A stretch of DNA of 64,000 nucleotides from Limnoperna fortunei (taxonomy: Eukaryota; Mollusca; Bivalvia; Mytilida; Modiolidae): positions 62,489,898 through 62,553,897 of the forward strand of contig OX104123.1 in assembly GCA_944474755.1 (NCBI GenBank), given 5' to 3'. Below, piece by piece: positions 1 to 12,559 of the stretch (positions are counted from its first letter, which is position 1; each line of letters starts with the position of its first letter). The notes below the pieces were generated by a model, which saw nothing but the letters and a program-made list of their open reading frames with translations, was not told where the DNA came from and ran no database searches. The position numbers and the translations under genes were made by a program.

Positions 1-664
1 TTCCTGTGTTCAATATCATCCTTTTTTTCCTTGATTTATTGCTTGTTCCCTTCTTGAATATAGCTGATATACTACTCGCTGGATATAAATCAATCAATCA
101 ATCAACCAACCAATCAATTAATCAATCAGACTTCTCGGACTTCTTCCTCGTATAAACTTATAGATAGTTGGTATCATCGGGGAGCATTAGTTCACAGTAA
201 TACCTGTCTTTACTGCTACAGGCATAGGTTCTCCTGGAACTCTAACAAAAATCTGGGTGCTATTCTAAATATATTAAAAAGTGCTGAAATTGGGCATGAA
301 ACAATAAAACAATAAAAACATTTGTTAGCATTTAAAAACTAAAAAAGCCATTGGTAGTGGCAGGATGGACTACTAGGATTGGAAATAGTTATTGCCAACC
401 TAACGTTATGTAGAGTTGCGTAAGGAGTAAGAATTTAACTTTTGTAGCTGTCAAATTATATTAAAAGTCGGTAGTGGAAGGTGCATGGCGAACTCAAATC
501 AACCAAGCATTCCATTTTATAACCTGACAACGATGCTAGGCAGCTCTGTGTATCGGGCCCTGAGACCCGTCACTAATACAAAGTAAAATGAATAACAGCT
601 TATTGTTTTAAAATAAATGCGCACATGTTGCAGAAAAATCTTTTTAGATAAAAAGGTAAATCAA
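1..664. repeat. Non-coding flank with an imperfect (CAAT)n tract
   Basis: Bases about 88-128 are an imperfect tandem of CAAT/CAAC units, the kind of tail left at the 3' end of a retroposed element. The sequence just before it could be the remains of such an element, but it is not identifiable. I see no coding exon in the rest of this stretch. Confidence 0.5.
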
Positions 665-1223
665 TCATACCCCTTCCGGTCTATTGATTGGTCCCGGTTC
701 ATTTGTATTTTCATCATCTGTTTCATTAGATTCAACACTTGTTAAAATTTCGTTCACATCCAACCCGTTGTTTTTCGTAATGTCCACATCTTCCTTTTCT
801 TTGATAGGCAACACTTGTTCAGTTGTAACACATGATTCCTGCTCCGTAACACACATTAACCCTTTCTGTTCCGTAACACACAACTTCTCCGCAGTATTAA
901 ATTCCTCTTGTTTCTTGATACACGAATCTAACGCAATGGCTTTGACATCATCCGAACTGTTACTCATACCAATAAATGACTCATCATAAATTTTTGATTT
1001 TTTTTTAAATATTATTTTCATTTTCAATGCAATCAAATGAAATCGACTCTTTTCGTTTCAATGAAGTTGATATGTCTCCAACTTTAGCAACGTTTTCAAC
1101 ATGTATGTCTGAATCAATCTGTGAAGATTTTATATTGTAGTTTTCTTTGTTCGTTATTTCTTCTGGCGTATCAGAAAACGCTTTTGAGGATATGGAGTCG
1201 TTTTGTTGACAGTCGCCTGCCAT
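665..1223 (-). CDS. Hypothetical acidic, Ser/Thr/Glu-rich exon(s), frame broken
   Basis: Family not recognised. Starting at the ATG at 1223 (MAGDCQQND), a hydrophilic frame runs to a TAA near 1005. A second, overlapping frame (about 1036-665) continues with the same low-complexity acidic composition and ends at a possible donor (GGG|GTATGA). It contains a near-repeat of C-V-T-E-Q (LCVTEQ, MCVTEQ, CVTTEQ). The two frames would form one exon of about 185 codons if a single-base shift lay near 1010-1036. No signal peptide or membrane segment is visible, so a cytoplasmic or nuclear protein is possible. Alternatives are a pseudogene, a sequencing slip, or two unrelated chance frames. Any downstream exons would lie outside the window. 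Confidence 0.3.
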
Positions 1224-1465
1224 CGCATTCTGTTCTATTTTCAATCGCTCTAATTATGTTTATAAACGGACAGAGAAATCTAAAAAGCGTTTAAATACTT
1301 GTAAGTCGCCGCTGTTGTGGGCATCATATTGTTTTCCGAACAATGTAACTTTACTTACGGCTAAAAATATCAAGACTGGTTCAGTTCTGTAGTATAAAGC
1401 ATACGTCGTACATTAAATGTAATAAAAATTACCCGTAAACATTGCTGACAAACTGCTTATACATT

Positions 1466-1681
1466 CTATGAAGTTACTTGAATAACATAATACCCGAACA
1501 CCGAGGAAACTGTTCCACAAATAAACGTCCAAGAAACCGGCACAACCAAAAATGACGCAAATACAGCAACGGCCCAGACTTGGTATTGTAATTTCAAAAG
1601 AAATTTTGGGTTAAACCAGGTTTTGTTGCATAATAAACAAATGGTTATAAACCCAGTCAAGGAACTCCAATAAACGTTATA
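1466..1681 (-). CDS. Possible small membrane-protein exon (hypothetical)
   Basis: An open frame of about 70 codons ends in TAG/TAA context at 1466. It encodes two hydrophobic stretches: one around ITICLLC and a stronger one around WAVAVFASFLVVPVSWTFIC, followed by SSVFGYYVIQV. No in-frame ATG opens it, so it would have to be an internal or terminal exon, and I cannot find a convincing acceptor. I do not recognise the family. It could be a chance frame, and I list it only because the paired hydrophobic segments are unusual for random AT-rich sequence. Confidence 0.2.
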   Translation of the reverse strand, partial: YNVYWSSLTGFITICLLCNKTWFNPKFLLKLQYQVWAVAVFASFLVVPVSWTFICGTVSSVFGYYVIQVTS

Positions 1682-2385
1682 ATGCCAACAATGTTTGTTT
1701 TATATATAGAACGAAGCTGTTGTTATTTGATGATTTGATGAGCAATGACTGATTTGACAGGGTCGGATATTTTGAATGTTTGCTACCTCTCCTTTACTGG
1801 AGTTACGAATTGAAATATCCCCTCCCTTTTTATCAGATGAATATCACAATTCGCTATTTTGTCAATCAAATTTACTTTAGTACTATTTACGACTTCAAAT
1901 TAGTGAATACCAACTTGACCTGTTACTATACTATAACTATAGTTAACGTTTAGAGTATATTTTAACGCAATCTCCTTATAAGCGGAGGCCATATCCACTC
2001 CGCTTGGTAGTAAATGTGTACCAGTAACAGTAACAGTAGCGTGTACCCGACAATAAGTACGACAGTGATTTCCTACGTATAGTGGTTACATGTGTAATTA
2101 ATTTTGTTGTCTTTAAGCTGTTCTCCTGTTCGAATACAGTTATAAAAAGCAGTACAATTTTGTTGTCAGATATTGCACGATAATATTTTGGTATTTCTTT
2201 AACAATTTGCTATTGCATTAGAAATTGCATGTAAAAGTGGGATCGTCTCTAAATGTTTTGTTTAGTGAAAAAAAAGATAATGTTGAATGAAAGTTGATTC
2301 AATTTTTAGCCCAGTTAACTGCTAATCAATGTTAGAAAGGTATGCAAATCACAGAAATGATAGTATTCTTACGAAAGCCCAGAAG
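1682..2385. other. Non-coding stretch, nothing recognised
   Basis: AT-rich sequence without a supported exon or clear repeat. Confidence 0.5.
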
Positions 2386-2474
2386 GCTCATTCGAGATTC
2401 GAGAATCGAAATTCGAAATTCGGGATTCGAAATTCGCGAAACTCGAGATTCGAGATTCGAAATTCGAAATTCAA
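2386..2474. repeat. Short-unit tandem repeat (ATTCGAAA / ATTCGAGA)
   Basis: About ten to eleven 8-bp units alternate between ATTCGAAA and ATTCGAGA, with a few one-base variants. Because TTCGAA is self-complementary, the array can fold on itself. The open frames reading through it on both strands (repeated FEIRNSK or EFRIS) come from the repeat and are not genes. Confidence 0.85.
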
Positions 2475-2529
2475 TATAGTTATAACCAATCCGATTGCGT
2501 GTGACGTAATCGTCTACCAATCAGAATAG

Positions 2530-4050
2530 TTCTTATGTAAACGTAGCCACGTGCTATCAAGTTCGCGGGTTTTGTTCAAGGTGCTTGAAAGTATATGTTT
2601 TGTGTAAGAATCAATAGTAATATGTTAATTGATGAACAAGCATTGTGAACGTTTTCATTTATATGTGTTTCGTTTATATATTAAATAAAAAGTCTTTACT
2701 CCTATTTTCAGAAATCAATATATATATATATATTATAGCTCACATAAAAACCTTGCATTATGATTGGTTAGCAAGCCGTATACATCAGGTTATGTATACG
2801 TCTACAGCCGTATACATAAAGCATATTTTTATCCCGTATGGGCCCCTGGAAAAACAAATCATCATGGCCGCCGTCGTTCCGGTTCGATTGAAAAACTAAC
2901 AAAGTGCAACAATGTCTAATGTTTTAAACGACGCAAATAAAATGATATGTAATATATTTGTTTAAATAACAGAAGGGAAGTAAATTAAGAAACAAAATTA
3001 CTCAAATATCAGCGATAGAAGGCACGGAAAAGGGGGGGGGGGGTTCTGGCTCAAGGTCAGTCACAGGTACAAATCCTGTATGATTTTGTTGTGTCCTCTA
3101 TAAAAGTGTGTCAATGCACAAAACAACAAACGAGAAACGTGTTCTCAAGCGCACTAAACGTTAATAAACATGTACCTGCACTAACTGCATCATCATGCAT
3201 TCTTCAGTCAAGACATCGTCAAAATCAATTGATATCATTTTGATTTCCATCATCCAAAATCCAATGATATTCATTTTAATGGCATCAAAGTGACATTACC
3301 GTCAATTACTAGTTTTCTTATTTTAATTCCCTTATCAACGTCCACATCAACACATCAATTGAATTAAAACCAATTCACTGTCAAGCTCCACCGATATTGA
3401 ATTTGGTGCTTCGCAAACTTTTACCTTGACATTTTAAGGGTACAATTGGGTTATATATTGAACAGAAGACGATTTACATTTAAACAAGATAAATTTTCGC
3501 TGTTATTTAATATATAATAATGTTTCCTTATTTTTATTAATTTGATGTTCAACAAATATATAGTTTGTTTTTATATAAACTTTGGTTATAAATCCCGAAT
3601 GGGCTTCGATCGTCGAAGCGTCATAAAAGTAATGATGGGGCCCACAAGGGACAATATTTATTGAATATATTTTGATTTTATTAATAATAACGTAATTTGA
3701 CCAATTCCCGAGTGTAATTTTGTTTTATAAAAACTAGTTATTAAAATGATTTTTTTTAAATATTATGCGTTCACTTAAAACTTTTATTACATAATAGATA
3801 TTGTTGCATTTTTCCTAACCAATACACGTGACTTTCCATTTCCTATCATATTGGTTTGCAAAAAACTCATTCTACTCAATAAAAAACCATATTGCACTCT
3901 CGTGAGAAATTTATGAATGAAAATACACAGCACGTGCTGTTTCCTTCCACGGAAATACGATAGCCAATTAAATCTTCTTTCTTTAATCCCCTAAACCAAT
4001 CAAAATTATTGTTCTGACTAATGTTCGGATTATATTGTTGTTTGTAAACA
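2530..4050. other. Non-coding stretch with a G12 run
   Basis: No supported gene. There is a homopolymer of about 12 G at roughly 3032-3043, strikingly G-rich for this AT-rich DNA. Some short repeated phrases occur (GTATACAT near 2780-2815). Confidence 0.5.
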
Positions 4051-4410
4051 TGGTAACGTCATCGAGTGAACGTAATACGGATAGTTCTGGTGCTAATTAG
4101 CGAAGATTTGCAGATATTACTAACTTGGAAATTAATGAAATCATTAAGAAAAGAGATGCTGTCAACTCACAAATCGACAAAGCAAGCGATTAGGTTTTTT
4201 ACGAAATATTTACGTGAAACGGATATGTTAATTAGTTTGGAAACGGCGGACCCTCGGGAATTTGACTCAATTCTTTGTAAATTTTATGCAGAAGCAAAGA
4301 CTGAGGATGGGACATTATACAAGAAATAATCACTGCAAACATTTCGTCATGGATTATGTCGGTATTTTACCGAAATAAACATTATGAAAGACAGTCACTC
4401 TAGGGAATAA
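4051..4410 (+). pseudogene. Relic of the N-terminal part of a KIAA1958/ZMYM-type (Crypton-derived) protein
   Basis: From an ATG at 4051 the frame reads RRFADITNLEINEIIKKRD after one stop. It then shifts to another frame that reads KQAIRFFTKYL, then LCKFYAEAKTEDGTLYKK, and after one stop SLQTFRHGLCRYF. The order RFADIT, FYxEAxxxDGxLYxK, SLxxxRxGLxRY is the hallmark of the N-terminal (core-binding-like) region of KIAA1958, ZMYM2-4 and QRICH1-like proteins. These are known to derive from Crypton tyrosine-recombinase transposons and are expanded in molluscs. Several stops and at least one frameshift make this a dead copy. The catalytic C-terminal half is not adjacent; sequence of that type is found at 30.7-31.5 kb. 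Confidence 0.7.
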
Positions 4411-4460
4411 AAAAAATCCTGTATATTCCATTTCATGACTCAATGAATTATGTAATAAAA

Positions 4461-4599
4461 CAATTCTACATTTGAACTTGATCAATATGAGGTTTTATGG
4501 AGCAGGGTAGAATAATATTGAACTCTGTCCGCCTCGTTCAATTTTATTCTACCCTGCTCCATAAAACCTCATATTGATCTCGTTCAAGTGCAGTAATTG
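4461..4599. repeat. Foldback palindrome (MITE-like)
   Basis: Two arms of about 60 bp are inverted copies of each other. The left arm includes TTTTATGGAGCAGGGTAGAA; the right arm is its reverse complement with few mismatches. They are separated by about 12 bp (TCTGTCCGCCTC). It lies about 50 bp downstream of the KIAA1958-like relic. No coding capacity. Confidence 0.85.
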
Positions 4600-4688
4600 T
4601 ATAATATTTTCCAAAGAAATACAGATACATCTAACTTGAACGCGTTTCCAAAAGAAATTACGCTATCTAGTTCTTTCTTAAATATTTG

Positions 4689-4693
4689 TTATA

Positions 4694-4726
<33 letters not shown>

Positions 4727-4727
4727 C
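4689..4727. repeat. (TA)n microsatellite
   Basis: Almost pure TA dinucleotide tract with one G interruption. The Tyr/Ile open frame that starts here is a by-product. Confidence 0.9.
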
Positions 4728-5439
4728 TTTATTTTAGTAGAATCAATGTAAAAGGATTTTTATGTTTTACGTTTACGTTGACTGCACACATCTGTTCTTT
4801 GTGTATTTTAATATTTTTTATTTTCTGGTTTACATTTGAAATAAGTATAATGTATTTAAAAGGCAAGAAAAAGGTTCATTGATCTGCAGTGTTCGTTGCC
4901 TTTAACTTTATAAGCATTAAGATGTGCATAATTTGTTTATAGTACATGTATTATTGTTGTTTTATAGGATTTAACTCAAACAATACACTGATATATCATC
5001 CTCGAAAACTTTCGAGTCAATTCCGCCAGGTTCATCACCATAATATGATTAACGAAATTAAATCAGTTTTCCCATATTGGTACAAAACTGAATAACGATC
5101 AATATTTTTTTAGAAAAAGACGAGTTAATATACCTATACGAAATCGCATTTAATTTTTATGATTCTATTTTAAAGTAATAACAATAACTTATTTTAGCTT
5201 CACCGAATTGCTGTAGTCCGTGGTAAGGTATTTATGTTGATATTTTTTTTAAGTCTAATGTGAGAGTTGCTTATTAAAGTTGTTGAAAACCGAATTTTGA
5301 ACCGTGCGTTGTCACTAAAATGACGGTTGACTTAAACGCGATAAACCACGGTATGTACTGTATGTATTAAATTAGTTCTATTGAGTTTAAGGGCTTTATT
5401 ATAGCATTTTTTAAATACCATTTTCAATGCTGGTTTGGA

Positions 5440-5740
5440 TTAAGGTTATTTTTCATCAACATTTACTGATGCTCTTCTCGTACCAATATTTAAGTCGGGT
5501 GATGCCTTTGCCCCAGGAAACTAGTTTGGAATTAGTCTCTTCAGCATCCTAGGTAAATTGTTTACAGCAAATAAAATAGGAATCTAGTAACGAGGTATTA
5601 CCTGATGCACAATTTGGTTTTTCTGTTGTTTTTTTTGTTTGCGATATAGAGAATTGCTTTTCTAAAATCCAACGGGTTTCGAATTTTTGGAGACTAAAAA
5701 TAAAGCATTGGTTCATTTTCAAAATCAAGCAAAGACTGTA
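5440..5740 (+). mobile_element. LINE reverse transcriptase fragment (decayed)
   Basis: In shifting frames the plus strand reads LVPIFKSGDAFAPGN, then GISLFSILGKLFTANK, then LPDAQFGFS. These match the conserved order PIxKxGD...NYRxIxLxxxxGKxF...LxxxQFGF of non-LTR reverse transcriptases (fingers to start of palm). Tyr-Arg after the Asn is mutated and stops are present. Only about 100 codons remain; the catalytic YADD region is not recognisable downstream. Confidence 0.6.
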
Positions 5741-5759
5741 CAGTCTAAACAAATTTAAA

Positions 5760-6320
5760 AATAACGACTTTATTTAAAGATCTGTATTAGGTCAAATCTA
5801 ATTAGTTGATTTTACTACAAATAATAATTCATTTATATTTCCTTTTTATCCATATTGACAGGTCTTTCATATTTTCTTTAATTTTATATTGTGAATAAAT
5901 TTCGAGATAAAAATTAACTATTATTTATTTACGAAAGGCAGACACTGAAAGTGATAACATGTCATAAACCATTGTTAACCTGACAAACCTTATCTGAAGA
6001 TAAAACCAAATAGGTCAATCGGTTGAATAAATGGCCACTAAGTAAACATTGCCACAATTCTGTGTGATAAGGCTTGATAATTTAGTTTTTGCACCTAGTC
6101 AACTACAGACCAGTCCTAACCAACCTGAAAATTAGGAACTTAAATGTGCAACAATCTCTTATCTCCAGAACTTTGAACGTCCCAATCATGGGGTAAAGTC
6201 GCACTGATCTAGAAGTGTGTACATAAGTTATGGATTCTAGGCAGAGATGAGTCTTAATGTGCTAATGCGAACACAGATTTCAACACAAACACACTGTAAA
6301 AGAAATATTAGATGCTGTTT
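5760..6320. other. Non-coding stretch, nothing recognised
   Basis: AT-rich, no supported exon or repeat. Confidence 0.5.
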
Positions 6321-6321
6321 T

Positions 6322-6980
6322 GAAATCTACAATAGAAATCGCCATCGGGCAATCAGCTTGACAGACACTGTAGAAACACGTTACCCACCACTGTCATCGT
6401 AGAGAAAGAACTCTACAACTCGCCTATTTATTTGTAATGCAATCAATATGTTTATTTGGGTTTATAATGAACATAAACTATCACAAATTTCTTCTTAACC
6501 GACGATGTAGTCATGAAACATAAGAATCCCGACAAACACGTGATATAGTTTGTTGTTTCTATTTTGACATAAAACGGACCTTAGTCGCAAACGGGTTGTT
6601 ATTAGTAATTTTACGGGTGAATGATTGTTACACATAGGCTTTGAAATATGTTGTTATTGTAGCATGGATATGTTACATATTAACTGTTTATTATCTAGTT
6701 CTTGAAATAATTTGACAATAACTAGTTAGAAGTGTCTGTTTTTAAAATAATTTATTAAGTGATTACTTAACGTCCAGGAAGCGAAATATCAGCTATATAT
6801 ATGACAACAAGGTAACAATAAATAAATGAATTGCGAAAGAGATAGACCAACGGGAACATATTTTGACTGGAAAAATATGCAGTATTAAATAGAGCGTCAT
6901 TTTGAGAAATCTACAATAGAAATCTCCATCGGGCAGGAGCATGACAGTCTCTCTGCAAACACGTTACCCACCACGGTCTG
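6322..6980 (+). repeat. Pair of direct repeats about 75 bp long
   Basis: The segment 6322-6396 (GAAATCTACAATAGAAATCG ... ACACGTTACCCACCAC) recurs at 6903-6978 with about 80% identity by eye. The intervening 500 bp is unique. A related phrase (CCGCGGTCAGG) follows the second copy and recurs near 58.35 kb, so it belongs to a dispersed repeat that also flanks the distant SCC relics. Confidence 0.6.
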
Positions 6981-7415
6981 CGGTCAGGTTTTTCGTAATA
7001 TAACTTGACACCCCACAAACGAGCGGTCCTTCGATATGTGCCATCTTGGGACGCGCATTTAAAACAACATAGCATAATTCATTCTACATTTTCACTTTAG
7101 ATCATCTGTTATTGTTTCCAATGTTCAAAGTATGTGCAATGTAGGATTACAAAAACAAAATATAAAAACTCGGTTTAATTTAACTATTGGTTAATTTATA
7201 TAACAATTTTCGGTGGTTTTGTTTTGTAATTTTCTAGATTGTTTAACCTTAGCAATATTTAAGTAAAAAACGTGTATGCATATAATACCTGTATTGTTAT
7301 TCAACAGAAGTATAAGTACTTATCATTTGGCATGCTTTTATAAAATTATGAGTTACTTATATAACGAGATAAATACACAAAGGTGTAATTAAACGTATTA
7401 GTGATATTGTATGCT

Positions 7416-9602
7416 TTATTTAGAGCAAACGACACATTTAAATGTGCTGTCTTGAACATAAGGTGGGCACTTTAATGATCCACAATATGCCTTAACCTCA
7501 AACAGTAAGTATCCACCATCACTTCCAGCTCCAGCTTCCAGTACATCCGGATTACCATCAACACAAATGTAGTGTGATGCACCTTTGTGCCCATAGTGTC
7601 CAGACATCAAGTTACCATAGTACTCCGTTTTCCAGCCATCATAACAACGTGATTTTCCGGGTATCATTAACGTCGACGATGCATAATTTGCTCTGCAAAC
7701 GGCACAAGGGACATCCTTGTCCACGAGGTTGCTTCCAAAAGCATCAGTTTTGTATTCTATTCCAAACACATTGCCAAATAACGAGGCACCGCTTATTGGA
7801 CCAAGGTCAGGGTCGTGTGGAACACACACTGGATTAGCATTTCGTCCTTGATCGAGATGATCTCCCCCTCCAGCGATGCCTGTAAAACAATTTTCATGGG
7901 CAACAGATAAATGGCAAGTTATTACATGGATTAGTTAAACATTCTTAATCTAATGGGTATTCAAACAGTCAATTAACAAAACTCATTAGAAAGAAAACAA
8001 TCACTCATAAAAAATCAACTAGAAAAATTAGGTCATCCAGAAGGGTAAGTGTTGTCATAACACCACAGGTTAAAGGATTTTTTTTAATATCAAGACATCT
8101 ATTCAATAATCCGTTGTGTCTATTTATGACATATCTATTTCGAGTCAATATGGATGTTCTACATGTGATAATAATATTCTTGTAAGCGGTGTTCGCCAAT
8201 GAACAATGAGGTCATACGAAGCAAGAAAAAAATGTTTTAAATTCTGTTACGCACGTTTACTTTGAATAGTAGTTAGGATTTATTCCTTCAATGTGAAAGA
8301 AATCAAACAGATATAATTCGTCACAATTACTACAGCAAAAACAATGACTGATTGCAAAAATCCTAATTGGACCAGAAAACGTAATGACATATATTCAAAA
8401 TAATTTAAATATGTAAATATATAATCTTGATGATATATTTAAATATAATTAATATATGTTGTATGTACTTAAGTAGTCTATTACTAAACATAGACACAGT
8501 GCTCTATAAATCATAAACATATTTGATGCGATAAATTAAGTATTTCACTCACCAGAATACACAATCTCTGTTCCGTTCGTTGGACACTCTTTTCGACCCC
8601 ATCTTATATAAACAGTACCAGATTGAGCTTTTCAAAAGAATTTAAAATTGCACTGTTGATAAATGATCAAATATGTGTGGAAAAAGATCATGTTTTAAAA
8701 AAATATGTATACTTACCAAAATTGTTCTTAGAAAGATCCGTATTTGAACATTTTAATTGAACGCAAATAAAAAGTATAAAATGTTCATTATGTCAAAAAT
8801 CACTAATAATAACTGAATAATTTATTTATTTAATTTCAAGTTTATAATCAACACAAAATTACCTTGCAGGTGGTCTAGTTTTTATTTTATCAGTGGAACG
8901 TTTAATAATAACTTGGTGTTAAAGACTCTATAAAGTGCAATTTAATATATTGTTAACGTCAAATAATTCACATATAAAAGACAATTATAGGCGCAAAACA
9001 TTGAAAAAAAACAACAATTACTGAGGGTAAACAGAGAAAACTAAACACTGACGATGAAGTGTGCAGTGGAGGTAAGCCGTTTCAGCTCCATACAAGTCTA
9101 GAAAAATAAGTTATAAACAACGTTTTAAGCGATACAAGCCATATTTGAAACAGCATTTTATACCGATCAACCAATGTATGACTATCATATTATTTTCCAA
9201 GTGAAATGAATAAGCAGCTTACTTATCATCATCTTTTATATTTACGTATTTATAAACAATAAACCAACCTGATATAAAGGTTTGTATCAAGGATGTTTGT
9301 TTTTGAATATGTGTATCTTGTTCCATTACTTTGTTTTTCAGTTGTGTCGTTTCCGCCTTGGTGTGAGTATCCAGTTCCGTTATCATATTTATTATATGTG
9401 TCATTTGTTCTTTTAGGTTTTGAATATTCATATCTGTTATTTTATTTTGCAACTGTGCCACTTCGGCCTTTAGGGTTTGAATATCCAGATGCATCTGTTG
9501 ATTATCTATAAAGCCTGGATCGTTCAGTAAAATCCGTTTCGATTTGACAGTAAATCCCTTGTGTGAAAACGCTAAAAACACTACAAACCACATGACAGAC
9601 AT
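7416..9602 (-). CDS. Short-chain collagen C4-like secreted protein, intact three-exon gene (SCC1)
   Basis: Coding exons are 9602-9269, 8627-8553 and 7879-7416. They total 873 nt, in frame, for 290 residues. I chose the ATG at 9602 because it aligns with the paralogue at 22874; an in-frame upstream start would add 16 residues. Residues 1-19 form a hydrophobic signal peptide. After the KRILLND motif, residues about 30-110 form a long heptad-rich coiled coil (LKAEVAQLQNKI...). Exon 2 carries the GTVYIRWGRKECP motif (W121). Exon 3 is rich in Gly, Tyr and Cys (DKDVPCAVCRxNYAS, LMIPGKSRCYDGW, CGSLKCPPYV, KCVVCSK end). Exons 2 and 3 together hold ten Cys. The family is annotated in bivalves after sponge short-chain collagen, but no Gly-X-Y collagen tract is present here. 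It is likely a secreted, disulphide-linked oligomer; the function is unknown. AATAAA overlaps the TAA stop. Confidence 0.85.
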
Positions 9603-9821
9603 TTTGAATATGCATATAAACACTACAAACAATACTAAGAGTTCAAACAATTTCCGTTAAAGATAAGATTACATGACGCCTATGACAAAACGACAAGGGT
9701 AGATAATTTTAGTCAAATACAAGACTGCAGACACTTGTATTTAATTTAAATGGATTTTATATGTTTTATAAATCTGTATGACTTGCTTGTTTGTATGGTG
9801 TGTTAACATCTTTTCATGTTT

Positions 9822-10018
9822 TTTAGCTATATTGTGGAGGTTTTATTGGAGAAGGTAGCCGTAGTACTGGAGAAAATCTCCCAACTTCGGTAGGAAAACT
9901 TTCAATCTTTGTCAATTAAGATTGTAGGTGAGCACATCCAGCCCCCGGTGAGACTTGAAACCACAACCTCAGTGTTGACATGCCATGCGATCAGATCAAT
10001 AGATGACTACTTTACTTT
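9822..10018 (-). mobile_element. tRNA-derived SINE, 5'-truncated copy
   Basis: On the minus strand this reads the box-B-like GGTTTCAAGTCTCAC, then the shared body (TTAATTGACAAAGATTG, CCTACCG, GTACTACGGC) and the CCACAATATAGC end. It matches the better copies at 22309 and 42190, but the box A half has decayed. It sits just upstream of SCC1. Confidence 0.65.
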
Positions 10019-12230
10019 GTTCTAATTTAGTACACGTTATAGATACGGCGCTACACGTATGTAAAAACGATGAAAGGCAAACACGCACATTTGAATATTC
10101 AACCTGAAACAATTTTCTGAAGCGAATATGACCACATATTTCTTCTTACATATTTGTAGTTTTTATTGTGTAAGTTTACAAACAATTGTGAAGACAAAAC
10201 GCCACGAAGAATTTTACATTTTATATTAAGGTGGGTAATGAAACAAATATGTGACGAAATATTCAATACACGTAGGTTTTACTTACAAAATGTACTTTTC
10301 CAGGAACACAGGTATATAATATGAAGAAAATTACTAAACGTACTATGTGAAACAGGAGTTATGGAGATAGGACCTACGGTCTGTCATTACGCATTGTTTA
10401 ACTGCATTTAAACAGAGGAGTTTATTGAGGGGTTTTGATGGGGCTGTAAAAATAATACAAGAAAGGTGTGGTGAGGATTTAATGTCCTCTGATGACAAAT
10501 AATTATAGAACCATTTTTTTAACTTTGAGTCACAATTTAAAGGGCGGAAACCTCGATGAACTGCAAAACATAAACAAAAATTGAACTTTTATAAACATCT
10601 CGCATGCAGATTCCTAAGTAATCTTTTTTAGTAAATTAAGGGACGTAATAACATAACACGATTGAAGTTTAAATATGAAAGAAATGAACTATGTGACACT
10701 AACGTTGTATTTATACTGAGCTTAAATGTCGACCACAATATATTTGTTTACATACATTTGATTAAACCATGTCACAAAAGCTTGACTGACAGCAAAATCC
10801 CTTTCCTAGCAAAACTCGGTAAGTGAATCGGAGAACGCTGTACAATTACGGATCAACTAGGATATGTGTACTTCTTAAGCGGACGATGATGAAATGTTGC
10901 TTTCAAGTAAAGAGTTGTATATGACATAATTAAATCAATCTTTTTAAAGTGTTTAGTTTGTTATTTAACTTAAATTGCAAGACAACGATCCATGAAAAAT
11001 GCTGAACTAATTTTGCATGTGCTGTAATGGAATTTTGAATGCTCCATACATTTCAAGTGGCCATCCAAGATTTGTCCTTGTTGGTTCATCCCTTTTCTGT
11101 TTAATTTACTGTTTGTTATATATATATGTATAGGATAATCAATTGCGTAGAGTGAATATTGAAAATATGATCACTAGTGCAGCTGAACTTATCAGATTTA
11201 ACAAGTGCGCAAAACTAAATGCGTTTCGGCACGATTGCTGAACCAGTTTATTACATTGACGAATTTTAAATATCATTGAAAACTTTGATAACCTTTGTTT
11301 TGAATATAAAATATGAATTTATTTTACATGTGATTTACCGGATTTACTTCATTGGAAAATCTCAGTATTTTATCGCTGTCAATTTAATAAATCTAAGTCA
11401 CTAAAACTACTATTATTGAGTATTATAACATCCATATAGCAAACAAATTTAATGGCCGTTGACTCTAATACATTTGAGTACTAACACAGATCTATGCGGA
11501 GCGGAAGGTTTGCACAATTTGATCCTAGTGGAGTGCAAATTATCGGTTGTAATATGCATCTGCAACAAATATGCAGTTATCAGAATCATGTCCGGATCCA
11601 CAAGCACTGCGATTCCCCAATCATGACTGACAATAATGTCTTAAACAAAAGTCACAAACGTATCATGCTTTTTTCATGACAAACGTGTCCGATTTGGAAT
11701 CCACTAAACTATACTTAATGTTACGTTAAATATGTTGTATGTCATAACTTTAACTTTGTAACTTTATAACATCATAACTTCATGATTAAATATAATAGTT
11801 TACCCATATTCATAGCTGTTTTTTTGCCTATGGAAATAATTTGAAAGTCCTAAAATAATTTAAACACTTACGCCTAAATTCAGTGACACATAAATGAGTT
11901 ATTAATCATAATTATTATTAGCTGTCTAATCTGTAGTATATGTAATAATTCTGTCTGAATCTAACCCGTTGGTTGTCCACCTAGCCTCGAGCTGTGTCTA
12001 AACTGCAGCCGAGAGTGTGTGTGGATGTCAAACATCCTGTCATTTAAAATCAAACGAGCTTGTGTCTATGTTTTGTAGAGAATAACCTGTTTGTTGGTCA
12101 CTGGTTGTCGAGGCGTTGCGCACTGACATTGCATCTGTGAATGCAAAACAAAATCTGTAACCAAGTCAAAACTTGATATCAATAAAATTGTGAAAGCAAA
12201 CAAAAAATTAAAGAGCGACGTTAAGGTTAA
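10019..12230. other. Non-coding stretch, nothing recognised
   Basis: About 2.2 kb of AT-rich sequence in which I find no exon with homology, no clear tandem repeat and no inverted repeat. The short open frame at 11494-11679 has no support. Confidence 0.5.
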
Positions 12231-12559
12231 GCAAAACTAGTCAATGCGTGACAATTCTTCTTCATGGTATTAAAAAAGCTGCTAATGAAGACTGCATCGC
12301 TATTGTTTAGCAGATTAGCAAAGATATCCTCGGCAAAGATCTTAGTGTCGAAAAGGCATAAGCGAGTAAAATTAAAGATTACGGCCGAACAATTTAACTG
12401 AAATTTGCGGACAAGCAGAAACGCAACGAGGTTCGAAATATAACTATAAACTGAGAAACACAACCATCTTGATAATTGATCAGGCGAAAATTCGAAAAAC
12501 AGAAGCTAAAACTCGCCAAAAAATTTTGAATGAAAATAACAGTATTGAAGGTGGATTCG

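Noticed and set aside
2332..2529. Open frames on both strands over the ATTCGAAA array
   Set aside because: Repeat artefact; the frame is open because the unit lacks stops.
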